A DNA stretch of 10,191 bases from Candidatus Saccharimonadia bacterium (GCA_023268595.1 JALQUD010000028.1:1-10191); one strand, 5' to 3'; shown: positions 1 to 5,637, numbered from the stretch's first letter. Numbers and translations: made by a program. Notes: generated by a model not told the origin, from the sequence alone.

Positions 1-1
1 C

Positions 2-91
2 ATCATTCAAGCGGAAAAGCAAGTCCTGATTGTGTCGGAAGCCCTGGAATCGCTACAGATACCAGGGCCAAACCAACACTTTACAAAATAA
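2..91 (+). CDS. C-terminal end of an upstream gene, possibly methionine aminopeptidase (partial)
   Basis: An open frame enters from the left edge and stops at TAA 89-91, giving the last 29 residues of a protein. The stretch AEKQVLIVSEALESL loosely resembles the final strand of type I methionine aminopeptidases (typically AEHTxLVTExGxEVL). The map gene commonly sits just before infA in bacterial ribosomal operons, so map is the best guess. The fragment contains no catalytic residue, so the identity rests on weak similarity plus position. Another gene, such as adk, cannot be excluded. Confidence 0.35.
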   Translation: MIQAEKQVLIVSEALESLQIPGPNQHFTK

Positions 92-109
92 TGTAAATAC
101 TGCTATACT
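80..109 (+). promoter_or_regulatory. Sigma-70-type promoter before infA
   Basis: A -35 box TTTACA (80-85) and a -10 box TATACT (104-109) are separated by 18 bases. An extended -10 TG dinucleotide lies at 101-102. The -35 box overlaps the end of the upstream gene. Transcription is expected to start near 116, only about 9 bases before the infA ATG at 125, so the transcript would have almost no leader. The operon may also be read through from genes upstream. Confidence 0.65.
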
Positions 110-124
110 AGGACGGTTATATTT

Positions 125-276
125 ATGGCTGGAAGCAAAGAAGTAATTGAGTTGACGGGAACCATCGTCGAGACCCTACCGGGTACTCAATTTAAAGTTG
201 AGCTGGAAAACGGCCATCAGATTATAGCTCACGTCGCTGGCAAGATGCGGGTCGCATAACCTACCGCAAGTCTTAG
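125..276 (+). pseudogene. infA: Translation initiation factor IF-1, internally deleted and frameshifted
   Basis: IF-1 is a small OB-fold protein of about 72 residues that binds the A site of the 30S subunit during initiation. The frame from ATG 125 gives a clear IF-1 start (VETLP, FKVELENGH, AHVAGKMR) but ends at TAA 257-259 after 44 residues. The expected C-terminus (GRITYRKS, stop TAG 274-276) is present in another frame, directly abutting. Relative to E. coli IF-1, the segment between KMR and GRI, about 23 codons covering the last OB strands, is missing. The net loss of roughly 70 bases also shifts the frame. IF-1 is normally essential, so this is either an assembly or sequencing deletion, or a decayed copy backed by an intact infA elsewhere. 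Which of these applies cannot be told from the sequence alone. Confidence 0.8.
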
Positions 277-321
277 GGCATTCACAAGACGGTGCTGTAA
301 CGGCACCATTTTGTGAATGTC
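277..321 (+). other. Long intergenic RNA hairpin between infA and rpmJ
   Basis: Bases 277-289 pair with 309-321. After one C.A mismatch (290/308), bases 291-295 pair with 303-307, leaving a 7-base loop. That is 18 pairs in 19 positions, two of them G.U. It begins at the base after the last infA stop codon. No T-run follows, so it is not a standard intrinsic terminator. It could be an RNA processing or stabilising site, a protein binding site or a small palindromic repeat. The structure is directly visible, but its function is unknown. Confidence 0.6.
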
Positions 322-390
322 TTCAAGGCATCAGATTATCAATTTTAAGCAGTGTGTCATGCACTCTAGAGAAACAGGAGCATGATCCGC

Positions 391-507
391 ATGAAAGTGC
401 GTGCAAGTGTCAAGAAGATCAGCCCCGACGACATCATTGTCCGTCGCAAGGGCCGTCTTCGCGTAATCAACAAATTAAAGCCTAAGCACAAGCAGCGTCA
501 GGGTTAA
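391..507 (+). CDS. rpmJ: 50S ribosomal protein L36, cysteine-free form
   Basis: This 38-residue basic protein has the L36 signature: MKVRASVKKI at the start and KHKQRQG at the end. L36 stabilises 23S rRNA folding in the large subunit. The usual zinc ligands are C11, C14, C27 and H33. Here they are S11, D14 and N27, with only the His kept, so this is the C-minus form that should not bind zinc. The start at 391 is chosen because AGGAG (376-380) lies 10 bases upstream and the protein then begins with the family's MKVR. An in-frame ATG at 382 would sit only one base after the Shine-Dalgarno. It is too short for many gene finders. Confidence 0.93.
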   Translation: MKVRASVKKISPDDIIVRRKGRLRVINKLKPKHKQRQG

Positions 508-521
508 CGGGAGAGTTATAT

Positions 522-908
522 ATGGCACGGATTTCCGGTGTTACCATTCCGAGCGAGAAGCAGATCCACGTCGCGCTGACCTATGTCTACGGTATCGGAC
601 CTAAGACGAGCGCCGACATCCTGACGGCTGCCAAGGTCGAGCCGACCGTACGCGTCAAAGACATGACCGACGACGAGATCGCCCGCATCCAGGATTTCAT
701 CAACGAGAACTACACCGTCGAGGGTGAGTTGCAGCGTATCGTCAACGGCAACATCAAGCGCCTGAAGGACATCAACGCGTACCGCGGCCTGCGTCACAAG
801 CAGAACCTGCCTTCACGCGGTCAGCGCACCAAGACCAACGCCCGTACCCGCCGTGGCCGCAAGACCACCGTTGGCGGTACCGCTAAGAAGACTCCTTCAA
901 AGACCTAG
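522..908 (+). CDS. rpsM: 30S ribosomal protein S13
   Basis: The 128-residue protein opens MARISGVTIP and contains YVYGIGPKTS. It ends in a basic tail with the RGLRHKQNLPSRGQRTKTNA motif (about residues 88-107) typical of S13. S13 sits in the head of the 30S subunit and contacts the P-site tRNA and the inter-subunit bridges. Length is normal for the family (about 115-130). A Shine-Dalgarno GGGAG (509-513) lies 8 bases before the ATG. It starts 14 bases after rpmJ and is followed by rpsK after 17 bases, the usual alpha-operon order. Confidence 0.98.
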   Translation: MARISGVTIPSEKQIHVALTYVYGIGPKTSADILTAAKVEPTVRVKDMTDDEIARIQDFINENYTVEGELQRIVNGNIKRLKDINAYRGLRHKQNLPSRGQRTKTNARTRRGRKTTVGGTAKKTPSKT

Positions 909-925
909 GATCGAGGACATAATAT

Positions 926-1312
926 ATGGCAGAAGTAGCAAAGAAGAAGAAAGCCAAGCGCAGCGTCCCGTCAGGTCAGATGCACGTTTCGGCGACTTTC
1001 AACAACACTATCATCACTTTCACCGACACCCACGGTGGCGCACTGACCGCTTCCAGCGCCGGTGCCTGCGGTTTCCGCGGCTCCAAGAAGGGCACTGCTT
1101 ACGCAGCCCAGGTCGCCGCTGAAAAGGCAGCCAACGCCGCCAAGCAGAGTTATGGCCTCGGTAAGGTAGACGTCTACATCAAGGGCGTCGGCCTTGGCCG
1201 CGATGCCGCCATGCGCGCATTGCCTGGTCTGGGTATCCAAGTAGAAAGCATTAAAGACGTTACGGGTGTGCCGCACGGTGGTGTGCGTCCTCGTAAGGCT
1301 CGTCGCATTTAG
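926..1312 (+). CDS. rpsK: 30S ribosomal protein S11
   Basis: The 128-residue protein has a lysine-rich start, then the S11 core: HVSATFNNTIITFTD at about residue 20, SAGACGFRGSKKGT at about 44-57, and the C-terminal signature DVTGVPHGGVRPRKARRI. S11 lies on the 30S platform near the Shine-Dalgarno/anti-Shine-Dalgarno helix and the E site. GAGGA (913-917) sits 8 bases before the start codon. The rpsD Shine-Dalgarno overlaps the rpsK stop region (1310-1314), indicating one transcript with closely spaced translation. Confidence 0.98.
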   Translation: MAEVAKKKKAKRSVPSGQMHVSATFNNTIITFTDTHGGALTASSAGACGFRGSKKGTAYAAQVAAEKAANAAKQSYGLGKVDVYIKGVGLGRDAAMRALPGLGIQVESIKDVTGVPHGGVRPRKARRI

Positions 1313-1321
1313 GATACGGAT

Positions 1322-1945
1322 ATGGCACGAGATACACAATCTATCGTAAAGATGTCCCGTCGTGAAGGGTACGCCCTCCACCCGAAGGCACACAAAGCAC
1401 TCGTAAAGCGCAGCAACACACCTGGACAGGGTTCAGGCGGCCGTGGTGGCCGTCCTCAGAAGGCCAGCCAGTACAGCTTGCAGCTGCGTGAAAAGCAGAA
1501 GGTCAAGCGCCTGTATGGCCTGCTCGAGAAGCAATTCTCAAACCTGATGAAGGAAGCCGGACGCGTTCCTGGCCAATCCGGTCAGGTACTGTTGCAGTTC
1601 CTGGAACGCCGTCTTGACAACGTCATCTACCGCGCCGGTTTCGCACCAAGCCGCCGCGCCGCCCGTCAGCTGGCCACCCACGGCCACTTCCTGTTGAACG
1701 GCGTCCGCGTCGACATCCCATCGATCCGCGTCAAAGCAGGCGACAAGCTTGAACTCCGTGAGCACAGCAAAGGCTCCGAGTACTTCAAGCGCCACGACGA
1801 AACCAGCCCAGCTCCGAGCACCACTCCCGCATGGCTTACCGTCGACCGTAAGAAAGTCACCGTCACCGTCACCAACCTACCAGTCCGTGATGATGCCGAA
1901 CCAGACATTAAAGAACAGTTAATCGTCGAATACTACTCACGGTAA
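1322..1945 (+). CDS. rpsD: 30S ribosomal protein S4, cysteine-free form
   Basis: The 207-residue protein has the S4 N-terminal domain, including LQLREKQKVKRLYGLLEKQF (about residues 57-76). Its S4 RNA-binding domain includes LERRLDNVIYRAGFAPSRRAARQLATHGHFLLNG. S4 nucleates 16S rRNA folding and in many bacteria represses its own operon. The N-terminal zinc site of many S4 proteins (C9 and C12 plus two later cysteines) is absent: V9 and S12 stand there and the protein has no cysteine. A short insertion rich in Ser/Thr/Pro at about residues 159-167 precedes the C-terminal strand. AGGA (1311-1314) is the likely ribosome binding site. Confidence 0.97.
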   Translation: MARDTQSIVKMSRREGYALHPKAHKALVKRSNTPGQGSGGRGGRPQKASQYSLQLREKQKVKRLYGLLEKQFSNLMKEAGRVPGQSGQVLLQFLERRLDNVIYRAGFAPSRRAARQLATHGHFLLNGVRVDIPSIRVKAGDKLELREHSKGSEYFKRHDETSPAPSTTPAWLTVDRKKVTVTVTNLPVRDDAEPDIKEQLIVEYYSR

Positions 1946-1962
1946 GGGGAGGAATACCATAC

Positions 1963-2910
1963 ATGTCTAACATCATTCACACACCGAGCGTCGTCAACGT
2001 CGACGAGCACGGCGCCACCAGCGCTACTTTCGGTGTTGAGCCGTTGCAGAGCGGTTACGGTATGACTCTGGGCAACTCCCTGCGCCGCGTACTGCTGTCA
2101 AGCATCGCCGGTGCGGCCATCACCACCTTCAAGATCGAAGGTGCCACCCACGAGTTCACCACCGTTCCCGGTGTCAAGGAAGACGTCGTCGACATCATGA
2201 TGAACCTCAAGAACGTGCGTTTCCGCGTGTTCGCCGAGGAAGCTCAGACCCTGCGCATCAGCAAGAAGGGCAAGGGCCCGATCACCGCTGCTGACATCGC
2301 TACCAACGACAAAGTCGAAGTAGTCAACCCGGACCAGCTGATCGCCACCATGGACGACGACAAGGGTAACTTCATCATGGACCTGACCGTCGAAGTCGGC
2401 CGTGGTTACCGTACCATCGAAGAGATTTCCAGCAAGAAGGCGACTGACGCCATCGCCCTGGACGCCATCTTCAGCCCGGTTCTGCGTGTACGCTACAAAG
2501 TAGAGAACACCCGCGTCGGTCAGATGACCAACTTGGACAAGCTGATCATCACCGTCGACACCGACGGCACGATTACCCCTCGCGAAGCTTTCGAAGAAGC
2601 TAGCGCCATCCTGGTCAACCAGTACACGGCCCTGGCCGGCAAGACCCGCGTCTCGTCGCCGGAGCCAGTATCGGAAGGCCTCTCAGCAGAGCTCACCCTT
2701 GGTGAGAATGCCGAGGAACTACCGGTACTTAACATGTCAATCGAAGACCTGAACCTGTCGGCCCGTACCGCCAACGCCCTGATCAACAACGACATCCACG
2801 TCATCAAGGACCTTTTCGCCCTTAGTGACACCGAGTTGCGTGATCTAAAGGGTTTTGGCAGCAAGGCCCTGGACGAGGTCAAAGCTAAATTAGCGGAGTT
2901 GGAGCTCTAA
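1963..2910 (+). CDS. rpoA: DNA-directed RNA polymerase subunit alpha
   Basis: The 315-residue protein is full length. The N-terminal dimerisation domain (about 1-230) carries the GYGMTLGNSLRRVLLSS signature. A flexible linker rich in Glu, Pro and Ser follows, then the C-terminal domain (about 255-315) with its helix-hairpin-helix. In that domain, R268 in SARTAN matches the DNA-contacting Arg265 of E. coli, and KGFGSKAL matches the UP-element and activator contact loop. Alpha dimers nucleate polymerase assembly and bind UP elements and activators. The start at 1963 is preceded by a strong purine-rich Shine-Dalgarno (AGGGGAGGA, 1945-1953). It lies between rpsD and rplQ as in most bacteria. Confidence 0.98.
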   Translation: MSNIIHTPSVVNVDEHGATSATFGVEPLQSGYGMTLGNSLRRVLLSSIAGAAITTFKIEGATHEFTTVPGVKEDVVDIMMNLKNVRFRVFAEEAQTLRISKKGKGPITAADIATNDKVEVVNPDQLIATMDDDKGNFIMDLTVEVGRGYRTIEEISSKKATDAIALDAIFSPVLRVRYKVENTRVGQMTNLDKLIITVDTDGTITPREAFEEASAILVNQYTALAGKTRVSSPEPVSEGLSAELTLGENAEELPVLNMSIEDLNLSARTANALINNDIHVIKDLFALSDTELRDLKGFGSKALDEVKAKLAELEL

Positions 2911-2912
2911 CC

Positions 2913-3359
2913 ATGCATCGCCACGGATACCAAGGGCGTAAGTTCCACCGGGAACGCGACCAGCGCAACGCGCTGATCAAGGGCCTGGCCGATTCCCTGG
3001 TCAAGTATGAGTCGGTTGAGACCACTCTGCCAAAGGCCAAGGAAATCGTCCCTTACGTCGAGAAACTGATAACAAAAGCAAAGAAGGGTGACCTTCATAA
3101 CCGCCGCCAGGTGATCGCAGGACTGCAGACGCTGTCCAGCGCCCACAAGCTGGTCGACGAAATCGCACCTAAGCTGCACGGCCGCACCAGTGGCCACCTG
3201 CGCGTAGAACGTACCCGTCTGCGCCGCGGCGACAACGCACAGCTGGCCCGTGTCAGCTTCGTCGACGACCTGGCAGAGGCTCCGGTCACCAAGGCAGCCG
3301 ACAAGCCTGCCAAGGCCGAAAAGCCTGCGGCTAAGGCCGACGAGAAAGGTGACAAATAA
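2913..3359 (+). CDS. rplQ: 50S ribosomal protein L17
   Basis: The L17 core (about residues 1-118) begins MHRHGYQGRKFHRERDQRNA. It contains the YVEKLITKAKKGDLHNRRQV region and RLRRGDNAQLARVSFV. L17 sits near the polypeptide exit tunnel of the 50S subunit. The last 30 or so residues are a low-complexity tail of Lys, Ala, Pro and Asp/Glu that extends past the usual bacterial length (about 115-130). GGAG at 2901-2904, inside the end of rpoA, is the likely ribosome binding site, 8 bases before the ATG. The stop overlaps the rplM start by one base (TAATG). Confidence 0.97.
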   Translation: MHRHGYQGRKFHRERDQRNALIKGLADSLVKYESVETTLPKAKEIVPYVEKLITKAKKGDLHNRRQVIAGLQTLSSAHKLVDEIAPKLHGRTSGHLRVERTRLRRGDNAQLARVSFVDDLAEAPVTKAADKPAKAEKPAAKADEKGDK

Positions 3360-3799
3360 TGAAGACCTACAGCGCTAAGCCATCAGAAGTCACCCGCGCC
3401 TGGTACGTCATCGACGCCAGCCAGGCACCGATGGGCCGTATCGCTACCAAGGCTGCGACCCTGCTGACCGGTAAAGAGAAGCCGATGTTCACCCAACACA
3501 TCGACACTGGCGACTACGTCGTCATCATCAACGCCGACAAGCTGGTCGTTACCGGTGACAAGATGACCAAGAAGATGTACTACCACCACAGCCACTACCC
3601 GGGCGGCCTGAAAGAGGCTACCCTGGCTGAGAAGATGGTAAAAGACCCGACCCACGCGCTGCGCCACGCTATCCGCGGCATGCTGCCGGTCAACAAACTG
3701 CGCGACGGCCGTCTGGACCGCCTCAAGATCTACGCTGGCGACCAGCACAATCATGAGGCTCAGAAGCCTGAAGCGATTTCACTGAAAGGCACTAAATAA
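3359..3799 (+). CDS. rplM: 50S ribosomal protein L13
   Basis: The 146-residue protein matches L13: WYVIDASQAPMGRIATKAA near the start, GDYVVIINADKLVVTGDK in the middle, and MLPVNKLRDGRLDRLKIYAGDQHNHEAQKP near the end. L13 is an early-assembling 50S protein. The start codon shares its A with the rplQ stop (TAATG, 3357-3361) and AAAGG lies just upstream, pointing to translational coupling. In many bacteria rplM-rpsI form a separate operon. Here they join the alpha operon directly after rplQ. Confidence 0.98.
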   Translation: MKTYSAKPSEVTRAWYVIDASQAPMGRIATKAATLLTGKEKPMFTQHIDTGDYVVIINADKLVVTGDKMTKKMYYHHSHYPGGLKEATLAEKMVKDPTHALRHAIRGMLPVNKLRDGRLDRLKIYAGDQHNHEAQKPEAISLKGTK

Positions 3800-4200
3800 T
3801 GGCTGAGAAGAACACCTACTTTTACGCCCTGGGCCGCCGCAAGGCAGCCACAGCCCGTGTCCGCCTGCAGAGCGGCAAGGGTTCGATCATCGTCAACGGC
3901 AAGCCAGCCACCGAGTACTTCGCCGACAGCAAGTACCTGATGGGTAAGCTGAACCAGCCATTCACCGTCCTAGAACTCGAGAACAAGTACGACATCACCG
4001 TCGTCGTTACCGGTGGTGGCCACGATGGCCAGATCGAGGCGATCCGCCTCGGCATCAGCAAGGCTCTGGTCGAGCTGAATGGCGACTTGAAGAGCACGCT
4101 GAAGCGTGCTGATCTGCTGAGCCGTGACCCACGTGAGAAAGAACGTAAGAAGTTCGGTCTTAAGGGTGCGCGTAAGCAACGCCAGTTCACCAAACGCTAG
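3799..4200 (+). CDS. rpsI: 30S ribosomal protein S9
   Basis: The 133-residue protein shows the S9 features: YALGRRKAATARVRL near the start, GGGHDGQIEAIRLGISKAL in the middle, and a basic C-terminal extension ending RQFTKR. The terminal Lys-Arg normally reaches into the P site and touches the anticodon stem of the tRNA. It starts inside the rplM stop codon (TAATG, 3797-3801), with AAAGG at 3785-3789. It is the last gene of the ribosomal run. The TAG stop directly borders an inverted-repeat element, and the final residues appear intact. Confidence 0.98.
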   Translation: MAEKNTYFYALGRRKAATARVRLQSGKGSIIVNGKPATEYFADSKYLMGKLNQPFTVLELENKYDITVVVTGGGHDGQIEAIRLGISKALVELNGDLKSTLKRADLLSRDPREKERKKFGLKGARKQRQFTKR

Positions 4201-4319
4201 GCAGGCAACTATATACGCACTCTGCTGCGTTGTATGCTGCAGTGCTCGGTCATCGTATCTCGATACGATTCCCTCCGCGCTTCGCCTACGCCTTGCATAG
4301 CACGCATCCAATTGCCTGC
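4201..4319. repeat. 119-bp inverted-repeat element abutting the rpsI stop (MITE- or REP-like)
   Basis: The ends GCAGGCAA (4201-4208) and TTGCCTGC (4312-4319) are perfect inverted repeats. Similarity continues inward for about 25 positions, differing mostly by transitions. In the middle, ATCGTAT and ATACGAT pair around a CTCG loop (4252-4269). The element is flanked on both sides by TAG (4198-4200, which is the rpsI stop, and 4320-4322), as a 3-bp target duplication would leave. No coding capacity is visible. It could be a non-autonomous transposon relic, a REP-type palindrome or a structured 3' UTR. Family membership cannot be judged without other copies. Confidence 0.55.
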
Positions 4320-4335
4320 TAGAAGCACCTCAGAA

Positions 4336-4361
4336 AGCCCTGGAAGTTCCGGGGCTTTTTT
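4336..4361 (+). terminator. Intrinsic terminator of the ribosomal operon
   Basis: AGCCCTGG (4336-4343) pairs with CCGGGGCT (4349-4356) around an AAGTT loop, with one G.U pair, followed by six T residues (4356-4361). It lies after rpsI and the inverted-repeat element and directly before the next promoter, so it separates the ribosomal operon from the attenuator unit. Confidence 0.92.
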
Positions 4362-4363
4362 GG

Positions 4364-4393
4364 TTGACCGGGAATGAGCGGGTTGGGTATACT
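4364..4393 (+). promoter_or_regulatory. Promoter of the aromatic leader / DAHP synthase unit
   Basis: The -35 TTGACC (4364-4369) and -10 TATACT (4388-4393) are 18 bases apart, the best promoter match in the window. Transcription should start near 4400. The leader-peptide ATG is at 4404, so the leader peptide would be translated from an almost leaderless mRNA. No Shine-Dalgarno is visible before that ATG. Confidence 0.8.
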
Positions 4394-4403
4394 CGTTAGC
4401 GTA

Positions 4404-4487
4404 ATGAACAAACTTAGCCAGGTTTTCTTTTATTGGTTTACCAGCCCGCAGCTGGCGGTTTGTTCTGTGCGTTCCAAGATCCGATAA
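4404..4487 (+). CDS. Aromatic leader peptide (27 aa) of a transcription attenuator
   Basis: A short frame from ATG 4404 to TAA 4485-4487 (a second in-frame TAA follows) encodes 27 residues, beginning MNKLSQ. Five consecutive aromatic codons follow: TTC TTT TAT TGG TTT at 4425-4439 (Phe-Phe-Tyr-Trp-Phe, residues 8-12). Codon runs for the regulated amino acid are the hallmark of leader peptides such as those of the E. coli phe and trp operons. Translation itself is the sensor: scarce charged Phe-, Tyr- or Trp-tRNA would stall the ribosome here. All three aromatic amino acids are read in one run. The peptide lies between a promoter and an intrinsic terminator upstream of DAHP synthase. No Shine-Dalgarno is seen; the predicted transcript start is about 4 bases away. 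Confidence 0.85.
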   Translation: MNKLSQVFFYWFTSPQLAVCSVRSKIR

Positions 4488-4533
4488 TAAGACGATGAAC
4501 CCATTGAAGAGACCGCCACGAGCGGTCTTTTTT
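4406..4533 (+). promoter_or_regulatory. Ribosome-mediated transcription attenuator (1:2, 2:3, 3:4 pairings) for DAHP synthase
   Basis: Four segments can be read by eye. Segment 1 (4406-4421) pairs with segment 2 (4452-4465): GAACAAAC with GTTTGTTC, then GCCAG with CTGGC. Segment 2 (4454-4465) pairs instead with segment 3 (4506-4517), with 8 pairs, one G.G mismatch and 3 more pairs, making the antiterminator. Segment 3 (4510-4516) pairs with segment 4 (4522-4528) to make the terminator. The aromatic codons lie between segments 1 and 2. A ribosome stalled there would cover segment 1 and free segment 2 to form the antiterminator, so transcription continues. A ribosome that reaches the stop codon lets the terminator form. 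The mechanism is inferred from the classic trp and phe attenuators. Confidence 0.85.
4510..4533 (+). terminator. Attenuator terminator hairpin
   Basis: AGACCGC (4510-4516) pairs perfectly with GCGGTCT (4522-4528) around a CACGA loop, and six T residues run 4528-4533. It ends 64 bases before the DAHP synthase ATG with no gene ending just ahead of it except the leader peptide. This is the position expected of a regulated rather than end-of-operon terminator. Confidence 0.92.
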
Positions 4534-4597
4534 AGTTTTAATCCGTTCCTTTGGCAAGTTAGCACAAGAACGACATCATGAGCACAGGAGTAGTAGC

Positions 4598-5584
4598 ATG
4601 GCGATGTACGCACCGGAATTACCAACGACCCAGGAACTTCACGAACAGTATCCATTGGAGCAGGACGCGGGCATAGAAATTGGCTTAGCTCGCGAGCGCA
4701 TCGGCGGAATCCTATCCGGCCGTCAGGAAGGTCTGGTGGCAATCGTCGGCCCATGCGCCATGAACGGTCAGGAAGATATCATAGCCAGCGAGGGGCAGCA
4801 GCTCAAAGCTTTGACTGCAGGTACCGAAGGTCTCTATGTCGCCCACCGTACACCAGTCTGGAAACCACGGACCAATCCCGATGACTGGCATGGCCGGGAG
4901 ACGACCGAGCCACATGAAGCCTACGCGACATTGGCCAGACAGGCTAACGAGGGCACGGGCATGAGTATCGAACTGGCTAGCCGGCAGCATGCCGAGCGGT
5001 ACGGCCAGACGCTGGCAATCGGATGGATCGGTGGCCGTAACATCGGTGCCACGGCCATGATGGAAGCCGTCGCGCTGCACGACACCGGACTACCGCTGGC
5101 CATCAAGAACGGTCTGGACGGTGACATCACCCCGGCACTGCAGGCAGCCGAAAGACTGAACGGCCTGCGGGGCAGGGACGCCGCTCCGGTCGTACTGCTG
5201 TACCGCGGCGGTCAGAATGCCCAGACGCCACAGGACTGGGAGGCGCGCTATCGTGAAGCCCTGGACAAGACGGACGGGCGTATGATCGTTGATGTAGCCC
5301 ATGGCTCCGAGATGGCTCATGATCCGGCAGCCAAGTTCCAAAAGTCAGTCCAAGGGCAGGCTGACGCATTGGAGCATGTCATCCGTATCGCCCGGGACCA
5401 TGGCACCGCACCGGCCGGCATCATGATGGAGGCCAGCGAAGCGGACAGCCCGACCGACCCACATCTGCCGCTAGCTGTCGCCCTGGAGGGACTGAAACGA
5501 CTGCACGGCCTGGCGTACCGCCCGCGGCCCAGCGATCCATGGCAACGCGCCATCAACGGTATGCTGCGTGCCGGACATCTGTAA
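4598..5584 (+). CDS. Divergent class I DAHP synthase (3-deoxy-7-phosphoheptulonate synthase)
   Basis: DAHP synthase condenses phosphoenolpyruvate and erythrose 4-phosphate, the first shikimate-pathway step. The 328 residues carry most class I landmarks: GPC (C53, metal), KPRT (89-92), IGGRN (144-148), IKNG with K170, YRGG with R203, VAH with H235 (metal) and MMEAS with E278 (metal). The usual last metal ligand, the Asp of the ITDACIGW region in E. coli AroG, has no obvious counterpart: the matching stretch reads PLAVALEGLKRL. The TTE following the conserved Arg in AroG is also lost. It may be an active divergent enzyme, or a relative with altered chemistry. AGGAG (4586-4590) lies 7 bases before the ATG. 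The attenuator upstream ties its expression to aromatic amino acid supply, supporting a role in that pathway. Confidence 0.8.
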   Translation: MAMYAPELPTTQELHEQYPLEQDAGIEIGLARERIGGILSGRQEGLVAIVGPCAMNGQEDIIASEGQQLKALTAGTEGLYVAHRTPVWKPRTNPDDWHGRETTEPHEAYATLARQANEGTGMSIELASRQHAERYGQTLAIGWIGGRNIGATAMMEAVALHDTGLPLAIKNGLDGDITPALQAAERLNGLRGRDAAPVVLLYRGGQNAQTPQDWEARYREALDKTDGRMIVDVAHGSEMAHDPAAKFQKSVQGQADALEHVIRIARDHGTAPAGIMMEASEADSPTDPHLPLAVALEGLKRLHGLAYRPRPSDPWQRAINGMLRAGHL

Positions 5585-5623
5585 ATAACACCTATAAGCG
5601 TCACGCTAATCGGAAGGATAGCG

Positions 5624-5629
5624 TATACT
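5624..5629 (+). promoter_or_regulatory. Candidate -10 box for trpS (leaderless start)
   Basis: TATACT lies 8 bases before the trpS ATG at 5638, so a start about 7 bases downstream would give a leaderless mRNA. No good -35 box or extended -10 TG is seen. The purine-rich GGAAGGA (5611-5617) is about 20 bases from the ATG, too far for a normal Shine-Dalgarno. Read-through from the DAHP synthase gene is also possible. Confidence 0.45.
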
Positions 5630-5637
5630 ACTTACAT

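Noticed and set aside
125..276. Programmed frameshift or ribosome hop restoring IF-1
   Set aside because: A frameshift alone cannot supply the missing 23 or so codons, and no slippery site is seen at the junction.
311..339. Promoter TTGTGA / GATTAT before rpmJ
   Set aside because: Each box matches at only 4 of 6 and the -35 box is inside the long hairpin; support is too weak to list.
4209..4754. Minus-strand frame of 181 codons across the spacer before the DAHP synthase gene
   Set aside because: It runs antisense through the inverted repeat, both terminators and the leader peptide, resembles no known family, and its start lies inside a real gene.
5539..5637. Upstream extension of trpS from ATG 5539
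   Set aside because: The extra 33 residues overlap the DAHP synthase end, resemble no TrpRS N-terminus, and would place the -10 box inside the gene.
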